64,000 nt of DNA, from the NCBI RefSeq assembly GCF_002197815.1, contig NZ_NIUB01000007.1, positions 102,755-166,754 on the forward strand, read 5' to 3'. Position 1 is the first letter of the stretch; every line of letters starts with the position of its first letter. Made by a program: the position numbers and the translations under genes. The DNA is from Pseudomonas oleovorans subsp. oleovorans. GTDB taxonomy: Bacteria; Pseudomonadota; Gammaproteobacteria; Pseudomonadales; Pseudomonadaceae. Of this stretch, positions 24,245 through 34,900 are shown piece after piece. The notes beneath the pieces were generated by a model. It searched no databases, was not told the origin of the DNA, and saw only the letters and a list, made by a program, of their open reading frames with translations.

Positions 24245-27145
24245 ATGTCGTCGCTCACGCCCCCAAGCAGCCTTACCCCGCATCACGCCAAATATTTCGC
24301 CTGGGAGCTCACGCGCCGTCGCGCTGCCAGCGAAGAGGATCGGCTCTCCCAATCGCTATTCGATGCCAGTGTCGATCGCAATCCACACCAGATAGACGCA
24401 GCCCTTTTCGCCTTGCACAACCCACTCAGTAAAGGGGTGATGCTGGCGGATGAGGTAGGCCTCGGCAAAACCATCGAAGCCGCGCTCGTCCTGTGCCAGA
24501 TGTGGGCAGAACGCCGCCGTCGTTTGCTCGTCATCTGCCCGGCAGCGCTGCGCAAACAGTGGGCACAGGAGCTCTCCGACAAATTCAACCTACCGACGCA
24601 AGTGCTGGACGCTCGGACCTGGAAATTGCTCCGCGAGCAAGGCATCTACGATCCATTGGATCGCGACGTCATCAGCATCATGTCGCTGAACTTTGCAGCC
24701 CGTATGGAGGAGCAGCTTGGCAACATTCCCTGGGATTTGGTCGCCATCGATGAAGCCCACAAGCTGCGCAACGCCCATCGCAAAAGCAATGAAACCGGCC
24801 AGTCGCTCAAGCGTTCATTGGCTGGACGGCGCAAGCTTCTGCTGACCGCCACCCCTCTGCAGAACTCATTGATGGAGCTGTATGGTCTCAGCTCCTTGAT
24901 AGACGAAGACATCTTCGGCGATGAGCGCAGCTTCCGTGCCCAGTACAGCAACATCGACGCGGATCTAGTTGCGCTAAGTCGCCGCCTGCATGCCTTCATC
25001 AAGCGCACACTGCGTAAAGACGTCCTTGAGTACGTGCCCTATACGCAGCGTCACGCACTGACTACACCGTTCACCCCCAGCGATGATGAACAGCGCCTCT
25101 ACGATCTCATTTCCACCTACTTGCATCGCGACTTCAGCTACGGCTTTCCACAACGGCAAAAGCATCTCGTCGCACTCATCCTGCGCAAGCTCCTGGCCTC
25201 TTCGACAGAAGCTGTTCTGGCTACCCTGGAAGCCATCAAGGCGCGCCTACAGAAGCTACTGGATCGCCAGAGCATCGATGAGCAATGGTTCGAGCATCTG
25301 ATCGAAGAGAACGAACTAGAAGAAGACCTACTGGAAGCCGCAGAAGATGCAGCAGGTTACGAAGCCCAAGACTCGGCCAGCAAAATCGACTTCGAGCTGC
25401 TGAGCAAGGAAATCACCGAGCTCGATACCTACATCGAGATTGCCCACAGCATCCGCGAAGACCAGAAATCATTCGCCTTGCTCAATGCGCTGGAACAAGG
25501 CTTTGCACGCATGTCCGGCATGGGCGCCCCACGTAAGGCCGTCATTTTCACCGAGTCACGCCGGACTCAAGAATACCTGGCCCGTTTTCTAGAAGCCCAC
25601 GGCCACCTTGGCAAAGTCGTCACCTTCAGTGGCGGCAACCAGGGTGAGGCCGCTACCGGCATCTATCAACGCTGGCTGGCTCGCTACCACGGTAGTGACC
25701 GTGTAACCGGCTCGCCAGCTATCGATCGCCGCACAGCGCTTATCGATCACTTCCGTGATACGGCCGAAATTCTGATTGCGACCGAGGCTGCCGCCGAAGG
25801 TGTAAACCTACAGTTCTGCTCTTTGGTCGTGAACTATGACCTGCCGTGGAACCCGCAACGAGTAGAACAGCGCATTGGGCGTTGCCACCGCTATGGCCAA
25901 CGGTTTGACGTAGTCGTCATCAACTTCCTCAACCAGCGCAATGCCGCAGATCGACGAGTCCTGGAACTCCTTCAGGACAAGTTTCATTTGTTCGATGGCG
26001 TTTTTGGTGCGTCTGACCAAGTGCTCGGCAGGATCGAAGCCGGCATTGATTTCGAGAAGCGCATTGCTGAGATCTACAACTGCTGCCGCACCCCACAAGA
26101 GATCGACGCAGCGTTCACCAGCTTGCGTGCCGAACTGGACGCCGACATCCAGGCAAGAATGCTGGAAACCGAAAAGCTCCTGCTGGAAAACTTCGATGCG
26201 GACATTCACAGCCTGCTCAAGACCCACAAAGAGCGCGCCGAAAGCCAGCTAGACCGTATAACCCGCCTGTTCTGGAAGCTGACTCAGTACATCCTGGCTG
26301 AGCACGCTAAATTCGACAGCCAGAACCTGGCTTTCGATCTCCAGCTGCCACCTCTCCCACAGGTGGTCACAGGGCATTATCAGCTCATCCGCAAAGGCGA
26401 ACAGGCCAAGCAGATCCAGCCTGAAAACACCCGCATCTACCGGCTTACACACCCCCTTGGTGAATACGTTCTCGATCAAGGCCGCAGCGCTCAGGCGCCC
26501 AGCGCAACGCTGCACTTCAGTTATGCGCAATGGCTTGAAGCCCGTAACCCACGTATCAGCGTGATCGAGCAACTGCTGGGTAAACAGGGCTGGCTTCAGC
26601 TCAACCTGCTGGAACTCGATAGTTTTCAGCGCGAAGAGCACTTGGTTTTCACCGCCATGACCGATAGCGGCGAGCTACTCGATCAAGAAACCTGCGAGAA
26701 GCTCTTCCAGCTTTGCGCAAATGTAGAGCCAACGCAGATCAGCCCGCCTGATGATCTGCATGGCAATGCCCGTCGCCAGATCGATGCCGCATTGAGCCAA
26801 GCACTGGAACACAATGACAAGTTCTTCCAGCAAGAACGCGACAAGCTCGATGCCTGGGCCGAAGACCGCATTCTCGCTGCCGAGCAAGCCCTACAAGACA
26901 CCAAGCTCAAGCTCAAAGGACTGAAACGTCAAGCGCGAGTTGCCCAAAGCATGGACGAGGCCCGCCGTCTGCAGGATGACATTCGCAAGGTAGAGGGAGA
27001 ACAGCGGCGTCAACGCCAGGAAATCTTCTCCGTGGAGGACGAAATCGAGGCTCGCCGCGATGCGCTCATCGAAGCTCTGGAGAAACGCCTGCATCGCGCC
27101 AGCCGTACCCAAACACTCTTCACCGTGCGCTGGGCCGTGATTTGA
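24245..27145 (+). CDS. SNF2/RapA-like superfamily 2 helicase
   Basis: The 966-aa protein has helicase motif I LADEVGLGKTIEAA (near residue 70), motif II AIDEAHKLRN (near 168), motif III LLTATPLQNSLMEL (near 200), and in lobe 2 TEAAAEGVNLQFC and QRIGRCHRYGQRFDVVVINFL. The last 130 residues form a long charged coiled coil (QALQDTKLKLKGLKRQ...). It is larger than a bare SNF2 core and lacks a recognisable nuclease. SNF2 ATPases of this type occur in several defence islands (for example beside methyltransferases in DISARM-like loci) and translocate on duplex DNA. It is the first gene of the island; GAGGGAACCTG precedes the ATG. A RapA transcription-recycling role is less likely given the neighbours. 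Confidence 0.85.
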   Translation: MSSLTPPSSLTPHHAKYFAWELTRRRAASEEDRLSQSLFDASVDRNPHQIDAALFALHNPLSKGVMLADEVGLGKTIEAALVLCQMWAERRRRLLVICPAALRKQWAQELSDKFNLPTQVLDARTWKLLREQGIYDPLDRDVISIMSLNFAARMEEQLGNIPWDLVAIDEAHKLRNAHRKSNETGQSLKRSLAGRRKLLLTATPLQNSLMELYGLSSLIDEDIFGDERSFRAQYSNIDADLVALSRRLHAFIKRTLRKDVLEYVPYTQRHALTTPFTPSDDEQRLYDLISTYLHRDFSYGFPQRQKHLVALILRKLLASSTEAVLATLEAIKARLQKLLDRQSIDEQWFEHLIEENELEEDLLEAAEDAAGYEAQDSASKIDFELLSKEITELDTYIEIAHSIREDQKSFALLNALEQGFARMSGMGAPRKAVIFTESRRTQEYLARFLEAHGHLGKVVTFSGGNQGEAATGIYQRWLARYHGSDRVTGSPAIDRRTALIDHFRDTAEILIATEAAAEGVNLQFCSLVVNYDLPWNPQRVEQRIGRCHRYGQRFDVVVINFLNQRNAADRRVLELLQDKFHLFDGVFGASDQVLGRIEAGIDFEKRIAEIYNCCRTPQEIDAAFTSLRAELDADIQARMLETEKLLLENFDADIHSLLKTHKERAESQLDRITRLFWKLTQYILAEHAKFDSQNLAFDLQLPPLPQVVTGHYQLIRKGEQAKQIQPENTRIYRLTHPLGEYVLDQGRSAQAPSATLHFSYAQWLEARNPRISVIEQLLGKQGWLQLNLLELDSFQREEHLVFTAMTDSGELLDQETCEKLFQLCANVEPTQISPPDDLHGNARRQIDAALSQALEHNDKFFQQERDKLDAWAEDRILAAEQALQDTKLKLKGLKRQARVAQSMDEARRLQDDIRKVEGEQRRQRQEIFSVEDEIEARRDALIEALEKRLHRASRTQTLFTVRWAVI

Positions 27146-27185
27146 CACGTCGCCGAAAGAGCATTTCGAGAACACGAGGGGCACA

Positions 27186-27206
27186 CATGTCGCCACCAGC
27201 GACATG
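27186..27206. repeat. inverted repeat CATGTCGC-CACCA-GCGACATG
   Basis: Perfect 8-bp arms around a 5-base loop, between the helicase and fic genes. It shares the core TGTCGC with the inverted repeat that follows and with a single copy at about 27145-27154, so it may be a repressor operator array. Confidence 0.6.
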
Positions 27207-27214
27207 AACGCAAA

Positions 27215-27247
27215 ACGTGTCGCCGAAATCTAAAAATAGCGACACGT
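27215..27247. repeat. inverted repeat ACGTGTCGC / GCGACACGT
   Basis: Perfect 9-bp arms around a 15-base AT-rich spacer. The core GTGTCGC recurs in the neighbouring palindrome. Candidate operator or promoter region for the downstream genes; no regulator is identified. Confidence 0.6.
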
Positions 27248-27277
27248 CATGCATACATGTTTACACTGCAACCACGA

Positions 27278-27301
27278 AAGGGCGCTCACCAGAGCGCCCT
27301 T
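27278..27301 (+). terminator. hairpin downstream of the helicase gene
   Basis: AAGGGCGCTC and GAGCGCCCTT form a perfect 10-bp stem with an ACCA loop. There is no T run after it, so it may be a weak or Rho-assisted terminator. It separates helicase transcription from fic. Confidence 0.55.
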
Positions 27302-27309
27302 GCCACTAG

Positions 27310-27465
27310 CAGGCCGTTGAAAAACGTAAGCGAGGCAACCAGTGCAAGGCAAAAGCAGGCGAAAAAGCGGAGTTTACGAGCTGTAAATGAGCATTTTGAT
27401 CGGACTCGCGCACGAGCCTGTTTTTAACGCAGCAATGGCAACGCAGATAGTTTTTCAACGGCCTG
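27310..27465. repeat. MITE-like element with 16-bp terminal inverted repeats
   Basis: CAGGCCGTTGAAAAAC at the left end is the exact reverse complement of GTTTTTCAACGGCCTG at the right end. The 156-bp interior has no gene. A diverged copy in the opposite orientation lies at 60314-60450. Short inverted-repeat elements of this kind are non-autonomous and scattered in Pseudomonas genomes. Confidence 0.8.
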
Positions 27466-27497
27466 TTAGATGGATACTAAGGATTAGGACTGCATCC

Positions 27498-28619
27498 ATG
27501 ACTGCATCCCCCCTGCCCTGGCAGGCTGACAAGCCTTATAACCAACTTCCGCCATTGCCGCCCACGGCAGAGCTGGAAACCCGTGCAGTGCTCAAGCGCT
27601 GCATCGAGGCCCGCACAGCCCTGGCGGAATTGAAGCAGGCAGCCGAGCTGATTCCCAACCAAACGGTATTGATCAACACCATCCCGTTACTGGAAGCCAA
27701 GGACAGCTCGGAAATCGAAAGCATCGTCACTACCACGGATTTGCTCTTCCAGCATGCCCAGGATGGCGACAATCACGCCGACCCGGCCACCAAGGAAGCC
27801 CTGCGTTATCGCAAAGCCCTGCACCAGGGCTATCTGTCCTTGAGCGAGCGCCCACTCTCGACCGTTACGGCAGTGGAGATCTGCCGCACGCTCAAGGGCG
27901 TGAATATGGATATTCGTCGGGTGCCGGGTACCCAGTTGGCCAACGACCGCACCGGCGAGATCATCTACACACCACCGGAAGGTGAAGACCATTTGCGCGA
28001 CCTGCTCGCCAACTGGGAGCGCTTCCTGCACAACGAAACCGACCTCGACCCGCTGGTACGCATGGCCGTTGGGCATTACCAGTTCGAAGCGATCCACCCG
28101 TTCGCCGATGGCAACGGCCGCACCGGGCGCGTGCTCAACACCCTGTACCTGATTCAGGAAGGTCTGCTGAGTCTGCCGATTCTCTACCTCAGCCGTTACA
28201 TCATCGCCCACCGCGCTGATTACTACCGCCTGCTGCTGGATGTCACCCGCGACCAGGCCTGGGAACCTTGGCTGCTGTACATGCTCAGCGCCGTGGAAGA
28301 AACCGCCCGCTGGACCACCGCCAAGATCGCCGCCATCCGCAGCCTCTCGGAACACACCACCGAGTTCGTGCGCGAACGCCTGCCGAAAACCTATTCCCGT
28401 GAGCTGGTCGACGTGATTTTCGAACAGCCCTACTGCCGTATCAGCAACCTGGTCAACAAGCAGATCGCGCAGCGTCAGGCCGCCTCCCGCTACCTGAAAG
28501 AGCTAGTCGGCATCGACGTGCTGCGCGAAGTGCAGGTCGGCAAGGAAAAACTCTTCATTCATCCCAAGCTGATGCAGCTCCTGACGCGCGACAGCAACGA
28601 ATTCCAGGCCTACGCCTGA
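27498..28619 (+). CDS. Fic-domain protein (probable AMP-transferase) with N-terminal inhibitory motif
   Basis: The 373-aa protein contains HPFADGNGRTGR (near residues 199-210), a complete Fic catalytic motif with the essential histidine and the anion-binding GNGR. Upstream near residue 70, DSSEIES matches the (S/T)xxxE inhibitory helix of class II Fic proteins, whose Glu blocks ATP binding. A C-terminal winged-helix segment (ISNLVNKQIAQRQAASRYLKEL) follows. Class II Fic enzymes AMPylate proteins, sometimes themselves. AGGA eight bases before the ATG at 27498 sets the start; the longer frame from 27387 runs through the MITE. It lies 19 bp before the methyltransferase gene, so it may be part of the same operon. 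Confidence 0.88.
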   Translation: MTASPLPWQADKPYNQLPPLPPTAELETRAVLKRCIEARTALAELKQAAELIPNQTVLINTIPLLEAKDSSEIESIVTTTDLLFQHAQDGDNHADPATKEALRYRKALHQGYLSLSERPLSTVTAVEICRTLKGVNMDIRRVPGTQLANDRTGEIIYTPPEGEDHLRDLLANWERFLHNETDLDPLVRMAVGHYQFEAIHPFADGNGRTGRVLNTLYLIQEGLLSLPILYLSRYIIAHRADYYRLLLDVTRDQAWEPWLLYMLSAVEETARWTTAKIAAIRSLSEHTTEFVRERLPKTYSRELVDVIFEQPYCRISNLVNKQIAQRQAASRYLKELVGIDVLREVQVGKEKLFIHPKLMQLLTRDSNEFQAYA

Positions 28620-28638
28620 CCTTTATCGAGACGTACCC

Positions 28639-31600
28639 ATGAGCAAGCAAAAAGACCAATTCATCGCCCTGCTGGGCGAACTGTTCCAGCTCAACCAACC
28701 CGAGCTCGACTTTGGTTTGTACCGCATCCTTCACGCCCGTAGCGCCCAGATAAAGGCCTTTATCGATACCGAACTGGGCAGCGAGATCGATGCCCACTTT
28801 GCCGAGCAATCGCAAAGCAACGCCCACGACTCGCTCGAAGCCGCTCGGGTCAGGGTCGCCGAAACACTCGGCGAAGATGCCTTCCTGCCCACGGGTGAAC
28901 TGAAACCCGAGTATCGCGGCACCAAGGTTGGCAAGGAGTTCGAGCTCGCTCAGCAGCAAGCCCGCGACGGCGGCGGCGTGTTGGCGGACGATGCCCAGGT
29001 CTACGAGCACCTGTACCGCTTCTTCAGCCGCTACTACGACAAAGGCGACTTCATGTCCAAGCGCTACTTCGTCGCCGAGAACGACAGTCGCGCCGCCCCC
29101 TATGCCGTGCCTTATGACGGCCGCGAAGTCATGCTGCACTGGGCCAACAAAGACCAGTACTACATCAAGTCGAGCGAAGCGCTGAGCAACTTCACCTTCG
29201 ACCTCAGCACGGCACAGGCCAAGGAACAAGGCCAGCAAAGCGGCTTCGACTTCCAACCCGCGCATGCCACCCCGCTGAAGGTGCACTTCCGCCTGGCCGC
29301 TGCCGCAGAGGGTGAGCACAATAACGTCAAGGAGGGCCAGGAGCGTTTCTTTATCATCCACGCGGCAGAGCCGCTGAAACTGGAAACCAACGATAAAGGC
29401 CTGCCGGAACTCGTTATCCAGTTCGACTACCGTCCGGATCATGAAAAAACCGGCCAGGCGGCCACCTGGCAACAAAAACGCCTGGCTGAAGCCGAACAGG
29501 TGATTGGCGATCAACTCGCCAAGCTGGCCTCAGCAACTCAGCAACTCAGCAACTCAGCAACTCAGCAACTCAGCAACTCAGCAACTCAGCAACTCAGCAA
29601 CTCAGCAACTCAGCAACTCAGCAACTCAGCAACTCAGCAACTCAGCAACTCAGCATTTTACTTTCGCCAGCACCCACTGGCAAGCAGCCTAATCGAACTT
29701 TATTAGGGAAATACCTGAGTCAATTCACTGCACGCAATACCATGGATTACTTCATCCATAAAAACCTGGGTGGATTCCTGCGTCGTGAGCTGGATTTCTA
29801 TATCAAGAACGAGATCATCCGCCTCGACGATATCGAAGCTGCCGATGCTCCGCGCGTGGATGACTACCTGAAGAAGCTGCGTGTACTGCGCAAGATTGCC
29901 CGCCGTATTATCGACTTTCTCGCCCAGCTCGAAGACTTCCAGAAGAAGCTTTGGCTCAAGAAGAAATTCGTAGTTGAGACGAATTGGCTGATCTCATTGG
30001 ATCGCATCTCTGAAGAGCTATATTCCGACATCTGTGCTGAAGCCAATGCAGCACCAGAGGATGGCCTACTAAAGCAATGGAGGGAGCTGTTTGACATCAG
30101 AGTTACCCAACTGACCCCCAGTTTTCTTAACAAAAATAGCGCACTGGTAATAGACACGGCACAGCTAAGTGACGAACTCAAATCTCGCATCATTGCCAGC
30201 ATTAGCGAGCTGGAGGAGCGTGCCAATGGCGTATTGGTCAACGCCCACAACTTCCATGCATTAGCCTTGCTGAACACGCGCTATAAAAAATCAGTAAAAA
30301 CTGTCTATATTGACCCGCCTTACAACACTGGCGCCGGAGAGTTCCTCTACAGGGATGGATACAAAGAATCCTCTTGGCTCTCCATGATGGCCAATGCAGT
30401 TGAGCAAGGTCATTCTCTTCTAAAACCTGAGGGTTCGCTATTCGCCTCAATCGATGACAACGAATCGCACCGCCTAAAACTCAATCTCGAACAAGTATTT
30501 GGCGCTGAAAATCATATCGCTGATATTGTTTGGCAGAAAAGATATGCCCCAGATGTAAGGACTATAATCAGCGATGCACATGAATATGTACACTGCTTCG
30601 CAGTAGAACGGGAAAAATTCGCAGAAACAAGACGCAAGCTTCCGCTGACTGCGACCCAAACTAATCAATTTGACAACAGCGATGATGACCCTCGCGGCCC
30701 CTGGAAAGCTGCTGACTTTACAGCTCAGGGGTATCGCCCAAATCAAATGTATGAAATTACCAACCCTGCAGGTCAGGTAATGACACCACCAGCAGGACGT
30801 TGCTGGGGCGTAGTTGAGGAAAAGTACAAACAACTGCTTGCAGATAATCGCATGTATTTTGGCCGAGATGGCACGGGCAGACCTGCAGTTAAGCGTTTCT
30901 TGAATGAAATGGATGGAATGGTTCCTTGGACATGGTGGTCTTGCCAGGATGTCGGTCACTCTCAAGATGGCATGAAAGAAAGTGTGTCCTACTTTGGACG
31001 TGAAGGCGCATTCCTGACAGCAAAACCTCTGGAGCTAATCAAGCGTGTTATCAAAATCAGCAGTGCTAATGGAGACATCATTGCAGATTACTTTGCAGGC
31101 TCAGGCACCACTGCTGATGCTGTGATTAGGCTGAATGCTGAAGAAAGCTTCAATAGGCGCTTCCTATTGGTTGAAGCCGGCGAGCATTTCGACTCAAAAC
31201 TCAAGACTCGCATTCAGAAAATTGGCTATACATCAAAATGGCGCGAGGGTAATCCAGAAACTGCCGACGGCAACTCTCTCCTGGTGAAGTACATCCGCCT
31301 GGAATCTTTCGAGGACACGCTAAACAATCTCCAACTCCCAGATACGCCTCGTTTGAATGTCAGCGCGACCGACTCCAGTGAGATGGCCCGCGACTATTTG
31401 CTCAAATACTGGCTGGAATTCGAAACGGCTGGCAGCCCGAGCCTGCTCAATGTTCGCGAATTTAGTGACCCGACCGCCTACAAGCTCAAGGTCAAACAGC
31501 CAGGCAGCGATGCCCAGGTGGAGAAAACCATCGACCTGGTGGAAACCTTCAACTGGCTGATTGGCCTGCATGTCGCCCACCTCGATCAGCCGCGCCGCTA

Positions 31601-31979
31601 TGCCATCGAGCTGGTGCGCGAAACCGATCCCGAGCTGCCGCAGGATCAGGACACGCGCTGGCGCGCCACCTCCATCAAGGAGCGTGAAGACGGCGAGTTC
31701 TGGTTCCGCGCCGTGGAGGGCCATGTGCTGCGTGTACCGGGTGATGAATTGTCACGCGAGCGCGTGCTGGTGATCTGGCGCAAGCTCACCGGCAACTCCG
31801 GTCGCGACCAGGCGGCGCTGGAGGCCTGGTTGGGCAAACGTGGCATCAACCCACGTGAGAGCGAGTTCGCCCGTATTTACGTCAATGGCAACCATGCGCT
31901 GCCCAGCGATGGGGAAGCGGCCCTGCGCGTTCAGTTGATCGAACAAACCTTCGCTCAGCGCATGTGGGAGGACGCCTGA
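28639..31979 (+). CDS. type III-like adenine DNA methyltransferase, phase-variable and out of frame (OFF) here
   Basis: The N-terminal part (28639-29706) and the catalytic part (in frame from about 29658 to 31979) belong to one protein: PNRTLLGKYLSQFTARNTMDYFIHKNLGGFLRRELDF reads on smoothly in the second frame before its first ATG at 29742. An octanucleotide tract of 15 units lies at the frame break. At this length the first frame ends at TAG 29704-29706, giving a 355-aa fragment. With 14 or 17 units (one lost or two gained) the protein would be about 1110 or 1118 aa. Motif IV YIDPPYNTG (near residue 555) precedes motif I DYFAGSGTTADAV (near 815), the beta-class order of type III Mod N6-adenine enzymes. 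The target-recognition part between them is AT-richer than its surroundings. No good ribosome site precedes ATG 29742, so separate translation of the catalytic half is doubtful. Res follows after one base. Confidence 0.9.
29531..29655 (+). repeat. octanucleotide tandem repeat CAGCAACT x15 (plus CAGCA)
   Basis: Fifteen perfect, uninterrupted 8-bp units fill 29531-29650, with a partial unit to 29655. All three frames through the tract are open; 24 bases encode QQLSNSAT. Because 8 is not a multiple of 3, each gain or loss of a unit shifts the downstream frame, so one state in three is ON. Confidence 0.98.
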
Positions 31980-31980
31980 G

Positions 31981-34900
31981 ATGGCTCGTGCTCCACGTAA
32001 AGGCAAAGCTCAGCCGCCCTTGGTGGCCAGCCATTTCCAAGAGGCGTTGGTGCTCAACCAGTACCTGATCAGCCTGTTTGGCATCGACCCGCTGGTTACG
32101 CACAAGGACGGCACGCACAGCGTTCGCCCGCTGGAGATCATCGCCAAAAGCCTGCGCGGCGCTACGGCGGGCATCGACAAGAATGGCAAGCATCATTTCC
32201 TCACCGCCCTGCTCTCGCACTTACCGCCCCATGCCGCATTGACCCCGGCCCAGTTGGAGCGCTACGACGCCAATCTGGTGGCCCATACGCGCACCATCAA
32301 TGCGCGGCGCAAGCACAAAGGTGAAATTGCCTGGAAGTACTTCCAGTGGCTCACGCTGCTGTTTGTCGAAATCTACCTCGACCGCTATTTCAACGACCGC
32401 CAGGGGCTTTGTGTTGCTCTCAATGCCTTTATTGAGCGCTTCAACCAGCACCACCTCACGCAGGGGCGCGAAACCGGCATCGGCGCTTACGCCGTCGAAG
32501 ACCTCAACAAGCTCTGCCTGCAGAACGCCACAGGCAGCGGTAAAACGCTGCTGATGCACATCAACCTGCTGCAGTTTGCCCACCATGCGCGGACAACCGG
32601 CCAGGCCGATGATTACAGCCGGGTGATCGTGCTCTCGCCGAATGAGCGCTTATCCGAGCAACACGAGCGTGAGCTGCGTGAGAACGGCTTCTACCCCGAG
32701 CCGCTGCGCCAGGAAAGTGACCTGATCTCGCGCGGGCAAAATGCCCTGGATGTGCCGCTGCTGACCGAAATCACCAAGCTGGCGGACGAGCAAAAGGTCA
32801 AGCAGATGGCGGTCGACAGCTTCGGCGATGCCAACCTGCTGCTGGTGGATGAAGGCCATCGCGGCATGAGCGGCAGCGACTGGAAGAGCAAGCGCGACAA
32901 GCTGGCAGCAAAGGGCTTTACCTTCGAGTACTCAGCCACCTTCAAACAGGCCGTCAAGGCTGCCAATGACCGTGCACTGGCTGAAAGCTACGCCAAGGCC
33001 GTGCTGTTCGATTACAGCTACCGCTACTTTTATGCAGACGGTTACGGCAAGGACTACCGCATCTTCAACCTGCCCAAGGATGAACAGGCGCACAAGGACA
33101 CCTACCTCACCGCCGCCCTGCTGGCGTTCTACCAGCAACTACGCATGTACACGGAAGCCGGCAAGCGTTACGCCGGCTATAACCTGGAAAAACCGCTATG
33201 GGTCTTCGTCGGCGCCAGCGTCAGCGGGCGCAAGGTCGACGAGGAAAGCGTATCGCCCTCGGACGTCGCGCAGATCCTCGATTTCCTCGCGCGCTTTCTG
33301 GCCCATCGTGAAGCCTTCACCACGCTCATCGACACCGTGCTCAACGGCAATAGCCAGCAGACCGGCCTGCTCGACGCCCAAGGCCGCGATATCTTCATAC
33401 AGTCTTTCCCCTACCTGAAAAGCTTGAAGCAAAGCGCGGCGCAGCTTTATGCCGACATCTGCCAACGCCTGTTCCACGCCCCTGGTGGTGGTCATCTGGT
33501 GGTCGAGCGGGTGAAAGGCGACAGCGGCGAACTGCTGCTCAAGGTGGGCGAGGCCGAACAACCCTTTGGCGTGATCAACGTGGGTGACGCCGCAGCGCTG
33601 GCCAAGCATGTGCAGAGCGAGCTGGAAGACAAACACTCCCTGGCCGAGGTTCGCCCGAGCGAGTTTGGCGAGCCGGTATTCGCGGACGTGCACAAGCCGA
33701 CTTCGCCCATCCATATGCTGGTCGGCTCGAAGAAATTCATCGAGGGCTGGGACTGCTGGCGCGTGTCCAGCCTTGGCTTGATGCGTATGGGCCAGAGCGA
33801 GGGCGCACAGATCATTCAGCTTTTCGGCCGTGGCGTGCGCCTGCAAGGCAAGGACATCAGCTTGATGCGTACCAGCCGCTATCAGCCGGTCAATCCGCCA
33901 CAGGATATTCACTTCCTGGAAACGCTGAACGTGTTCGGCGTGCAGGCTGACTTCATGGCGACCTTCCGCGACTTTCTGGAAAGCGAAGGCCTGCCTCCGA
34001 ACGACGCGCCGCATGTCGAGGAAATCAAGCTCAACGTCACCCATGACTTCGGCCAGAAGCTCAAGATCCTGCGCTCCAAGTTCCGCAAGGACACGCAGGA
34101 GCAGTACGACTTCCGCAAACATGGCCCCATCGTGGATCTCAGTATCGATGCCCTCCCCCCAGGCATGACCAAAGGCGCCATGCCGCTGGTGGTCGATCGC
34201 TTCCCACGTCTGCAGATGCTCCAGGCCACCGAGGTCACCGGCCAGACACCAGAGGCTATGGCCAACCCGCCCCGCCACTTCGACAACCTGAGGCTGTCGA
34301 TGCTGGACTGGGATCGGCTTTGGTTCGATTTGGAGCGTTTCCGTCGCCAGCGACATCTGGATAACGTCATCATCAAAGCCGGGGCATTACGCTCGTTGCT
34401 GGAGATCCCGGACTGGTATCGCATCCTGGTGCCAGCGCATTGGTGGACACCTTCGATGGCCAATCTGCGTCACTGGCAGTCCATTGCACTGGAATTGCTC
34501 TGTGGCGCTCTCGAACGCTGCTTCAATCACCAGAAGCGCAAATATCTCGACCCGCGCATGGAGCTGGTGCTGCTCACGCGTGAGCATGAAAACCTGCCAG
34601 GCGACGACGCCAGCTATCAGTTGATCGTCGAAGCAACGGAGCAATACCTGATCGACGACATCCGCAAGCTGAAGGACGAGCTCGCTCAGGTTGGCTGGCG
34701 TGACAGCGGCTATATCCAGGGTTTAAGGCTGGATGCTCACCTCTACGAGCCACTACTTTCCAGCGAGAAGGTGAAGATCCAGCCTGTCGCGCTGAACAAA
34801 TCCGAATTCCAGTTCGTTGACGACCTACGCCAATGGCTGCAAGCCAACGAGGCGAATCTTGCCGAGCGTGGCGAGCGCATCTTCTTGCTACGCAACCTGG

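Noticed and set aside
24245..27145. Housekeeping RapA assignment for the SNF2 protein
   Set aside because: RapA-like motifs are shared by many SNF2 ATPases; the protein adjoins Fic, Mod and Res genes and has a long C-terminal coiled coil, so a defence-linked role is more plausible, though not proven.
29531..29655. CRISPR array
   Set aside because: The repeats are 8 bp, contiguous and without spacers, and they lie inside a coding frame; this is a microsatellite.
30474..30965. Minus-strand cysteine-rich open frame inside the methyltransferase
   Set aside because: It is a by-product of the AT-rich block; the plus-strand frame encodes continuous methyltransferase sequence.
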